Below are positions 34,519 through 41,405 of a stretch of DNA of 64,000 bases, in pieces. The DNA lies in contig NZ_BSOA01000012.1 of the NCBI RefSeq assembly GCF_030160275.1, positions 1 to 64,000 of the forward strand. Direction: 5' to 3'. The DNA is from Dyella flagellata (GTDB taxonomy: Bacteria; Pseudomonadota; Gammaproteobacteria; Xanthomonadales; Rhodanobacteraceae). Both the position numbers and the translations under genes were made by a program. Under the pieces are notes generated by a model, which was not told the DNA's origin, made no database searches, and saw nothing but the letters and a program-made list of their open reading frames with translations. Every line of letters starts with the position of its first letter. The stretch's first letter is position 1.

Positions 34519-35463
34519 GTGTCAATCACTGAAAGAAAAACTATCCATGTGAAAACGCCGGTACACCTCAATGCGTTGCGCGCCTTCGAGGCCAGCGCCC
34601 GCCATCAGAGCTTTTCCGCGGCGGCGGCTGAACTGCACGTCACTCCCGCCGCGGTCGGTCAACTCGTGCGTGCGCTGGAAGACTGGCTGGGCACGCCGCT
34701 GTTTCAACGAAGTAGTAGCGGGCGGGCGCGACTTGTGCCCACCGAAGCAGCGGAACGTGCGCTGCCGGATATTCGTGCAGGCTTTGACCGGCTAGGGCTG
34801 GGCTTGGAACGGCTCAAGGAAGACTCCACCAGCGGCGTGCTCACGGTGACCATCAGCCCCGCCTTTGCCGCCAAATGGCTGCTGCCGCGCATTGATCGTT
34901 TCCAGACCGAGTGGCCCGATCTGGACGTGCGCCTGGATACCAGTCAAAAGCCGGTGGATTTCGTTGCGCAAAGAATCGATATCGGCGTGCGCTACGGCCT
35001 GGGAAGCTGGCCGGGACTGGTGGCGGAAAAGCTGATGGACGAGGAGGTGTATCCGGTGTGCTCGCCCCAATGGTTGCGCGAGCACAAGCGTTTGCAAAAG
35101 CCGCAGGATCTGGCGCGGGAAACCTTGATCCACGACTTGACGATGGATAGCCACACCGGCTCCCCCACCTGGGACAGCTGGCTGCAAAAAGCCGGTGCAA
35201 CAGGCGTTGCCACCAAGCGCGGCATGAAAATCAACAACTCCGCCGCGGTCCTACAAGCGGCCATAGACGGTCATGGCATCGCGCTTGCCCGCAGCGTGAT
35301 GGCACGTGATGACCTGGCAGCGGGACGCCTGGTCCGCTTGTTCCCGAAAGTCGATTTCGCATCGCCATTCGCTTACTACATGGTCTACCGCAGCGAGGCA
35401 TCGACCTTGCCAAGGCTGATGGCGTTTCGCGATTGGTTGCTCAGCGAAGCTGAGAGGAACTAG
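34519..35463 (+). CDS. LysR-family regulator of GcvA type
   Basis: The 314-residue protein has an N-terminal helix-turn-helix in LNALRAFEASARHQSFSAAAAELHVT, with GQLVRALEDWLGTPLFQR as the recognition end, and an effector domain whose sequence (VLTVTISPAFAAKWLLPRIDRF) is characteristic of GcvA-like regulators. The predicted start is GTG 34519; GTG 34549 is an alternative ten codons in. It is divergent from the eight-gene redox operon and probably controls it. Its stop codon is followed immediately by a palindromic repeat. Confidence 0.94.
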   Translation: MSITERKTIHVKTPVHLNALRAFEASARHQSFSAAAAELHVTPAAVGQLVRALEDWLGTPLFQRSSSGRARLVPTEAAERALPDIRAGFDRLGLGLERLKEDSTSGVLTVTISPAFAAKWLLPRIDRFQTEWPDLDVRLDTSQKPVDFVAQRIDIGVRYGLGSWPGLVAEKLMDEEVYPVCSPQWLREHKRLQKPQDLARETLIHDLTMDSHTGSPTWDSWLQKAGATGVATKRGMKINNSAAVLQAAIDGHGIALARSVMARDDLAAGRLVRLFPKVDFASPFAYYMVYRSEASTLPRLMAFRDWLLSEAERN

Positions 35464-35538
35464 TGCGCAGGCTGGGATGGCAATCCCAGCTTCGACACGC
35501 TACGTGGAAAGCTGGGATTGCCATCCCAGCCTACGCGC
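35464..35538. repeat. Dispersed palindromic repeat, copy 2 of 3
   Basis: The element TGCGCAGGCTGGGATGGC...GCCATCCCAGCCTACGCGC begins at the base after the LysR stop codon. Outer arms are near-complete inverted complements, and the inner pairs (GGGATGGCAATCCC, GGGATTGCCATCCC) can form two hairpins. The middle part differs from copies 1 and 3. Confidence 0.9.
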
Positions 35539-35569
35539 TATCAGCGTCCGGATGATGCAGCGGGCCTTT

Positions 35570-35893
35570 TCAGCGCTCCCTGCTCTCCGCCAGGCTCCAC
35601 ACCAAAGCCAGCAGTGACATCGCAAGCATCGCCACCCACATGCCGATGGCCGCCATGGACGGCTCTCCTGCCCGCCAGTCCCGCCAACCGGCATGAAGCA
35701 GCGGCACGCTGGCCATGCAGATCCAGCATGCCGCAGCCCCGGTCAGCACACCCACCCACAGCGGCCATGTCGCGCGGCGCCGACGCGTTGGCAAACGCTG
35801 CATCACCTGGTCGCTGAATCCATTATCGGCAACCGGCCCCTCGAATTGCCGGCGCAATAGTGCTTCGATGCTGTCGTCGTGCGATGGGTTCAT
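35570..35893 (-). CDS. Putative membrane-bound anti-sigma factor
   Basis: The 107-residue protein has a charged cytoplasmic N-terminus (MNPSHDDSIEALLRRQFEG) and two membrane helices (about 45-65 and 80-100). It is encoded last in the sigma-factor operon with a four-base overlap, the usual position of an anti-sigma factor. ATG 35893 is chosen over the upstream frame because GGAGG precedes it. No zinc-binding anti-sigma motif is present. The anti-sigma role is inferred from context. Confidence 0.75.
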   Translation of the reverse strand: MNPSHDDSIEALLRRQFEGPVADNGFSDQVMQRLPTRRRRATWPLWVGVLTGAAACWICMASVPLLHAGWRDWRAGEPSMAAIGMWVAMLAMSLLALVWSLAESRER

Positions 35894-36459
35894 GATGTTT
35901 CCTCCGTGCCGGCATCGCGCCATTCCGCCAGCCAGGTTTTCAATTTTGCCTTGCCGCGCGTCGCGTGGGTCTTCACAGTGCCGAGCGGCATCGCCAGCAC
36001 ATAAGCGGCTTCCTCATGACTGAGGCCCAGCTGCACACAATGCAGCAATACTGTCTGCTCAGCGGCGGACAAGCGTTGCATGGCGCGATCGAGGTCGAGT
36101 TGAAGATCGATCGCGCGCGCTTGTGCCGGCAACTGCTCCATCGTCTCGTCATCGACCCCTTCGTGTCGCGCGGGAGCGCGGTGCGCCTGCAGGAAACAGG
36201 TATAGGCAATGCGGTAAAGCCAGCTGGAAAACCGTGCCTCGCCGCGGAACTGGTCCAGCTTGCGCCAAGCCAGCATGAAGGTTTCCTGCGCCAGATCGTC
36301 CGCCGCGGCCTCGTCGCCGCGCAGCAGCCGGCGCAATTGCGCACGTACCATGCCTTGGTGCCGGCGCACCAGTTGCTCGAATGCACGACGGTCGCCGTCC
36401 AGCCGTACGCGCGTCACCAAGGCCTGGTCGATGCGTGCCTCGGCGGCGCTGTCAGCCAC
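35890..36459 (-). CDS. ECF-type RNA polymerase sigma factor
   Basis: The 189-residue protein has region 2 (FEQLVRRHQGMVRAQLRRLL and DLAQETFMLAWRKLDQFRG, with the -10 contact segment FSSWLYRIAYTCFL) and region 4 (LSAAEQTVLLHCVQLGLSHEEAAYVLAMPLGTVKTHATRGKAKL). It belongs to the SigW/RpoE-like class. It overlaps the DUF6249-like gene upstream by eight bases and the putative anti-sigma gene downstream by four, so all three are translated together. Its targets are unknown; it could control genes of either NRPS locus. Confidence 0.95.
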   Translation of the reverse strand: MADSAAEARIDQALVTRVRLDGDRRAFEQLVRRHQGMVRAQLRRLLRGDEAAADDLAQETFMLAWRKLDQFRGEARFSSWLYRIAYTCFLQAHRAPARHEGVDDETMEQLPAQARAIDLQLDLDRAMQRLSAAEQTVLLHCVQLGLSHEEAAYVLAMPLGTVKTHATRGKAKLKTWLAEWRDAGTEETS

Positions 36460-36820
36460 GCATGTCGCCTCGCCGGTTCAACCACCAACTGGCGAGGTAA
36501 CCCAAGCCCGTCATCAGCGGCAACAAGCCGATACCCCACAACCGGTCGATGCCCAGGCCGTCGTCGAAGTGGCCTGGCAAGGCCAGGAACATGCCGATCA
36601 GTCCCAGGCCAACGCCGACCAGCACCAAGCCCCGTCGCCGCTCGCAATAGGCCACCTTCGGTTCCAGTAGCAGTTGGGACGGCAGCTCCACGCCCTTGTC
36701 GGCCAATTGCAACAAGGTTTGGTAACGCGCCTGCGTCTGCTGGGCGCGGTAGCGCAGCACGATCAGCACCATGCTTACGGGTGCCAGCATGACGATGAGG
36801 GGAATGAAAATATAGTCCAT
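36452..36820 (-). CDS. Small membrane protein, DUF6249-like
   Basis: The 122-residue protein has an N-terminal membrane helix (about residues 3-22), a cytoplasmic segment ARYQTLLQLADKGVELPSQLL typical of DUF6249-type proteins, then two further helices. Proteins of this kind are frequently encoded next to ECF sigma factors. It is first in the sigma operon. Function is unknown; a sensor or modulator of the sigma/anti-sigma pair is plausible. Confidence 0.8.
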   Translation of the reverse strand: MDYIFIPLIVMLAPVSMVLIVLRYRAQQTQARYQTLLQLADKGVELPSQLLLEPKVAYCERRRGLVLVGVGLGLIGMFLALPGHFDDGLGIDRLWGIGLLPLMTGLGYLASWWLNRRGDMRG

Positions 36821-36894
36821 GGTGTTGTTCCAGATGATGTATCGGGGCGGAAAGCTTGCAGGGTGAGGATGATGGGGCAGCGCGATGCACTAGC

Positions 36895-38418
36895 TCAACG
36901 CTTCGCGCCCTCGGCGGCAAGCAAGTCGGCAATCTGCTCGGCGAGCAACCAGTGTTCCGACTGCCCTTCGTTGCTGGTCAGGACGACGGCCGCACCGGTT
37001 TCCCAAACCATTTCCAGGTCTGCCGTGGTGCCTTCGATGCCCCCCTGATGGCCACGGATGTGGCGACCGTGCGAGACCCGTTCGTCGATGCCGGCACCAA
37101 TGGCACCAGGGCCGTTGTTAGGCACTTCGCCGTCGAACATCTTCGCCAGCGTTGCGGCGTTGATCAGCTTGCCTCCGTGCAAGGCCTCGGCGAACCGCAA
37201 CAGGTCGGCATTGGTGGAATAACCGCCGCCCGCGGGGCTGCCCTTGTAGATGCCCTGCACCCAGTTGGCCTTCCACGCTCGGGAGAACACCCCATCGTCG
37301 GGGTAGTAGCCGACCGCTAGCCCGGGCACGATTTCATCCTCACTGTCGAAGCCGCTGGATGTCATCCGTGCAGGTTCGAAGATGTGGTGCTGGATATAGT
37401 CGAAGTAGCTTTCGCCGGATGCATTCTCGATGATGCGACCGAGCAGGATGTAGCCGGCGTTGCTGTAGCTCAAGCCTTTGCCCGGCTCGCCCAGCTTGGG
37501 CTGGCGGGCGATCAGCCCCAGATAGTCCACCGGGTTGAGGTAGCGTTCGGCGTGCTCGAAATAGTCCGGCACCATGAAATCGCCCAGGCCCGAGGTATGG
37601 TGCAGAAGTTCCCACACGGTGATCTTCTTCGCCGTCGCCTGGTCGGGATATTCCGGAACCAGCTTCGCCAACGTGTCGTTCCACGACAGCTTGCCGGCCT
37701 CGACCAGTTGCGCGATGGCGACCGCCGTGAATATCTTGCCGACCGAAGCGATGTGGAACTTTGTCTGGTGATCGACCGGCACATGGAAGCTACGTTCGGC
37801 CAGGCCACGGCACTCGTCGAACACGGTCTGGCCGCCGTCGAAAACGCTCACGCAACCGGAGAAGTCGGACCCGCTTACCAGTCGATCCAGTACGGCCCGG
37901 ATCTGCTTTCCCAGTTCCGCATGCGACACCGGCCCTTTGGGCCAATGGTCAAAAAGCGGATTGTCCATCGGGACCAGCGCCGCCTGCGCGAGCTGGTCCG
38001 GATGTGCCGGGTCGGCGGTCAACCAGAACAGCGCGGCTCGCGCATTACGCCGCCCTTTGACCGCGACTTCAAGCACGCCCGGCTGGTGCGGATCGGTTTG
38101 TACATCGAACACATCCAGTCCACCGCTGTCGCGTGCCGCCGAGGCCAGGCCCGTGACAAACGCCGCCTTGTCGTCGGCAGCGACGGATGCCGACAGGACG
38201 GTGGGCGCCCATTGCCGGATTCGCGCGGGACCGTCGACATTGGCATGACGGATCAGCTCGCCGGCGAGCCGGCCCAACGGGGTATCGGGCAGCTGCGTGT
38301 GCGCGGGCGTAGTGGCCATGGCCGAGGTAGTGGCGAAAAACAGCGGGATGGAGGCGCACAAGGGAACGATCCGGAGTGCGCGGATCGTGGCCCTGACGAG
38401 GGAGCTGCGGTCGATCAT
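36895..38418 (-). CDS. Serine hydrolase of the class C beta-lactamase/PBP-like family
   Basis: The 507-residue protein has an N-terminal signal peptide (hydrophobic core IVPLCASIPLFFATTSAMA) and a beta-lactamase-fold domain. SVGK is the SxxK catalytic motif, YSNAGY supplies the YxN motif, and GHQGG takes the place of KTG. The preceding 150 residues form an extra N-terminal domain. ATG 38418 is used because the frame upstream reads through a palindromic repeat. Members hydrolyse D-amino-acid peptides, esters or beta-lactams; none can be chosen here. It lies downstream of the type II thioesterase gene, with the repeat between them. Confidence 0.9.
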   Translation of the reverse strand: MIDRSSLVRATIRALRIVPLCASIPLFFATTSAMATTPAHTQLPDTPLGRLAGELIRHANVDGPARIRQWAPTVLSASVAADDKAAFVTGLASAARDSGGLDVFDVQTDPHQPGVLEVAVKGRRNARAALFWLTADPAHPDQLAQAALVPMDNPLFDHWPKGPVSHAELGKQIRAVLDRLVSGSDFSGCVSVFDGGQTVFDECRGLAERSFHVPVDHQTKFHIASVGKIFTAVAIAQLVEAGKLSWNDTLAKLVPEYPDQATAKKITVWELLHHTSGLGDFMVPDYFEHAERYLNPVDYLGLIARQPKLGEPGKGLSYSNAGYILLGRIIENASGESYFDYIQHHIFEPARMTSSGFDSEDEIVPGLAVGYYPDDGVFSRAWKANWVQGIYKGSPAGGGYSTNADLLRFAEALHGGKLINAATLAKMFDGEVPNNGPGAIGAGIDERVSHGRHIRGHQGGIEGTTADLEMVWETGAAVVLTSNEGQSEHWLLAEQIADLLAAEGAKR

Positions 38419-38536
38419 GGAGGATGCTCTCTGGGTCACCGGCCGAAATGGCGGTGTTGATCCCTTAGATGCAGCGACCCCACGAATCGGATTCAGCCGA
38501 CTTCCGTGGCTGAAGTATCCCCACGTTTTTTGCCAG

Positions 38537-38611
38537 CGCGTAGGCTGGGATGCCAATCCCAGCTTTCCACACGGCATCCCAATGCTGGGATTGTCATCCC
38601 AGCCTACACGC
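38537..38611. repeat. Dispersed palindromic repeat, copy 3 of 3
   Basis: The element runs from GCGTAGGCTGGGATGCC to CATCCCAGCCTACACGC and shares the internal sequence CTTTCCACA-GGCATCCC-ATGCTGGGATT with copy 1. It sits directly after the thioesterase stop codon and 119 bases upstream of the serine hydrolase start. Like the other copies it is strictly intergenic. Confidence 0.9.
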
Positions 38612-39397
38612 TCAGGCGTAACGTAGCCGGCCTTTTTCCGCCGTGATGCAACCTCTCAATTTGCCATCGACATAGCGGATCACGTCTTGCTTATGGCTGT
38701 GAATGAAGAAATGTCCGCCATCGTAGCCGACGCTATCGACCGCGCCGTCGATCAGTTCGGACCAGGCCGCTTCATCGCCCTCAGCGTAGGACTCATCCTG
38801 CCTGCCATAGAGATAGCTCACCGCAGTCTTCAGGCGCTTGCCTCGCCAGGCATAGGAATAGGTTTCGCCCAGCGCGAAATCGGCGCGCAGGATAGGTAGG
38901 AACAAGCGCATCAGTTCCGGGTCGTCGATGAATTCCCTGGGCGTGCCACCGAGGTTACGCAACTCGTGAATGAATGCTTCCTCCGTCAGGTTGTGCAGCG
39001 GCTTTCTCCTGCGCGGCAAATGCACCGGCGACTTGCCGGAGATGAAATGGTGCACCGGCCCGGGATGACCCATGCGCTGCAGGGTCAGCGCGAGTTCGAA
39101 ACTGAGCAGTCCGCCGTTACTGTGCCCGAAAAACGCATAAGGCTTGCTCAGCCAGGGCACGATGCTGGGGACCATGGCCGCCACCATGTTGGCGCAACTG
39201 GCGATCAGGGGTTCGCCGAAACGGTAGCCGCGCCCCGGATACTGCACCGCAATCACCTCGACATCGTGCGAGAGCAGTTCCGGCCAATCGTGGAAGACGC
39301 TGGCGCTGCCGCCGGCGTAGGGAAAGCAGAACAATCGCAGCGCGGCGTTCGGCGCCGGCGACCTTAGCTGGAACCACGGATTTTTATAGGCACTCAT
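38612..39397 (-). CDS. Type II (editing) thioesterase of NRPS, GrsT/SrfAD-like
   Basis: The 261-residue alpha/beta hydrolase begins with the typical FCFPYAGGSASVFHDW, has the nucleophile elbow FFGHSNGG (Ser near 99) and ends with YDGGHFFIHSH, whose His completes the triad. Such stand-alone thioesterases remove wrong acyl groups from NRPS carrier domains. It is 55 bases downstream of the exporter gene and transcribed with it, divergent from the giant NRPS, which marks it as part of that locus. Confidence 0.95.
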   Translation of the reverse strand: MSAYKNPWFQLRSPAPNAALRLFCFPYAGGSASVFHDWPELLSHDVEVIAVQYPGRGYRFGEPLIASCANMVAAMVPSIVPWLSKPYAFFGHSNGGLLSFELALTLQRMGHPGPVHHFISGKSPVHLPRRRKPLHNLTEEAFIHELRNLGGTPREFIDDPELMRLFLPILRADFALGETYSYAWRGKRLKTAVSYLYGRQDESYAEGDEAAWSELIDGAVDSVGYDGGHFFIHSHKQDVIRYVDGKLRGCITAEKGRLRYA

Positions 39398-39452
39398 CGG
39401 CGAGTCCTCTTAAGATGGATGAGCATGCAACAGTACCCTGTTCCCTGCCCCG

Positions 39453-40676
39453 CTATGACACCGCCTGTACGCTTCGGATGGTCCTGCTGGTCAATACCGA
39501 CACCAGCGCAAAGCTGGACAAAAGCATGCCGCCGAGCACAAACAACTGCGGCATCGAGATGTAATGGGTCAGCACACCGGTGAGCAAGGCGGACAAAGGC
39601 GAGATGCCGGTCATGATCAGGGTCAGAATGCTGATGATGCGGCCAAGCAGGTGTTTGGGAATGCGATTCTGGATCCATGTGTACAGGCTCACCTGCACGA
39701 AGCCCATGCCAACGCCAAGCGTGAGCATCAGTGCAATACTCACTGCCAGCAGGTGGTTAACGCCCATGCCGAACATGGCGAGCCCGGCCGCCAGGTCGAT
39801 CAGGCACACGGCGATGCCAAGCGGTATGGCTTTGAGCCACTTCAACCCGGATATCACCACGCCGGCCAGCTGGCCGAACCCGTTCACCGAAATCAAGATG
39901 CCGAATGCCGCGCTGCCCATGCCTAGCTGCTGTTGCACCAGCACCGGCAAGCCGACTTGCACGGGGCCGCTTGCAATCAGCGCCGCGGTCGCCCAATAGC
40001 AGGTCAGCGTACGCAAGGTGCGATCGCCGAACAGCCATTTGATGCCATCGAAAATTGAAGCAAGCAGATGCGTATCCGCCTCTTGCTCCGCCTTTGCGGG
40101 CAGCGTCAGGCGGGGCACGTTGAAGGCAGCGATCAGGAAGCAGCTGCCGTCGACCAGAAAGGCGATCGCCAGACCCTTGGGGGTGGAACTCAACAGACCG
40201 GCAAGAATGGGCCCGAGCAGAATGGCGCCCTGACTGGCGGCCATCATCATGGAATTGGCCGCCTGCAACTGCGCGGGCTCTACCAGCCTGGGCAGGATCG
40301 ACATGCGCGCGGGAATGGCGAAGGAACCCACCACACCCATCACCACGGCAAAGGCGTACATCAGGTGCAAGCTCATCGCACCGGCCAGCACCAGGCTGCC
40401 GAAAGTAATCAGCACCCCCGATCCGACCACAGATGAAGCGATCAAGCTGCTGCGCGGCGAATAGCGATCCACCAACACGCCAGCCACCATCAGCAGCAAC
40501 ACCCTGGGAAAGCCCACGCAGGCCATCACCGTGCCAAGCACCATGCTGTCGTGCGTAAGTCGAAGAACCAGCCAGGGTATGGCGATCATGGTGAACTGAT
40601 CGCCCAACAGTGTCGCGGTGGTACCGGCAAGCAGCCGCAGGAATCCAGAGTGACGCAACAAGTTACCACTATTCAT
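39453..40676 (-). CDS. Major facilitator superfamily exporter (DHA3/EntS-like)
   Basis: The 407-residue protein has 12 predicted membrane helices. The loop between helices 2 and 3 reads GVLVDRYSPRSSL, the MFS signature, and TTATLLGDQFTMIAIPWLVLRLT at the start is typical of the DHA3 group, which includes the siderophore exporter EntS. ATG 40676 has AAGGA upstream; an in-frame ATG at 40706 has none. Placed beside the type II thioesterase and divergent from the NRPS, it probably exports the peptide product. Confidence 0.92.
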   Translation of the reverse strand: MNSGNLLRHSGFLRLLAGTTATLLGDQFTMIAIPWLVLRLTHDSMVLGTVMACVGFPRVLLLMVAGVLVDRYSPRSSLIASSVVGSGVLITFGSLVLAGAMSLHLMYAFAVVMGVVGSFAIPARMSILPRLVEPAQLQAANSMMMAASQGAILLGPILAGLLSSTPKGLAIAFLVDGSCFLIAAFNVPRLTLPAKAEQEADTHLLASIFDGIKWLFGDRTLRTLTCYWATAALIASGPVQVGLPVLVQQQLGMGSAAFGILISVNGFGQLAGVVISGLKWLKAIPLGIAVCLIDLAAGLAMFGMGVNHLLAVSIALMLTLGVGMGFVQVSLYTWIQNRIPKHLLGRIISILTLIMTGISPLSALLTGVLTHYISMPQLFVLGGMLLSSFALVSVLTSRTIRSVQAVS

Positions 40677-41405
40677 GAGTAGCACTGATCCTTGTTGTCG
40701 GGACATGACGCGTCTTGCACGTCATAGCTACATATCAGTGTCGCAAAACTTTCGTGTGTGCGTAAAGCATGCATCACGCACGTGACATTGTTGATACAAG
40801 CTCGATGCAAGCAAAAACTTGCGTCATGCATGCACGCATCAACATCGCACATGTACGCGCTCATGACATACGCATACGCACGTGCGAACTCAATCACAAA
40901 ACTTCATGTCACGCAGGTTGCAGTGACATCGATCAAGACAAGCACACAAAGAATTCACATGCGGTTTGTATCCTTCCGTGCGCAAATTGACGAGCCATCT
41001 ACTCGCGCCGTCACTGCGTTACTGCAACAGCCTTTTTGCAGCATTGAAGCATCCCCGTCATTTTGTTCGCGATATCTTTGCGTCACTCCAGCAAGTAAGC
41101 CTGTTTTAATCGTTCCAATGGAGCGCCGAGGATTCGTGCGCCCTGGAAAAAGAAGAAGGCCGATCCGGGCACTGTGTGCAGATTCCAGATTGAACGATTC
41201 ACCTTGCGGCATCGACTCAAATTTTGGATGTATCACCATGCTGAATTCGCTTGCGCCAAGATCTTTCCCCACCATGTCGATCGTGTCGTTCGTTCCGATA
41301 GGCACTGAGTAAGCAGCAAACTTTCGCGCTCCTTGCGAAGCATCGATCCGACGCCGTTGCGCGGCGCCGGATAGGGGTTCTTGCGCCTAATAACGGGATA
41401 TCACC
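40677..41405. promoter_or_regulatory. Long divergent control region between exporter/TE genes and the giant NRPS
   Basis: The 729 bases hold no credible gene and are lower in GC than the flanks. The left 280 bases contain repeated related words: CATGACGC (near 40704), ATCACGCACGTGAC (near 40782), GCGTCATGCATGCACG (near 40820), CATGACATACGCATACGCACGTGCG (near 40862) and CATGTCACGC (near 40904). Many are palindromic or alternating purine-pyrimidine. They look like clustered binding sites. The NRPS start at 41406 has GGGA eight bases upstream. Confidence 0.5.

Noticed and set aside
27941-38611. The three palindromic repeats as remnants of a CRISPR array
   Set aside because: They are 3-8 kb apart, strongly palindromic, and have no regular spacers or cas genes.
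40758-41312. A 184-codon + strand frame in the divergent region upstream of the NRPS
   Set aside because: No ribosome site, unusual Cys/Met/His-rich composition from the alternating purine-pyrimidine DNA, and no recognisable domain. Better read as regulatory DNA.
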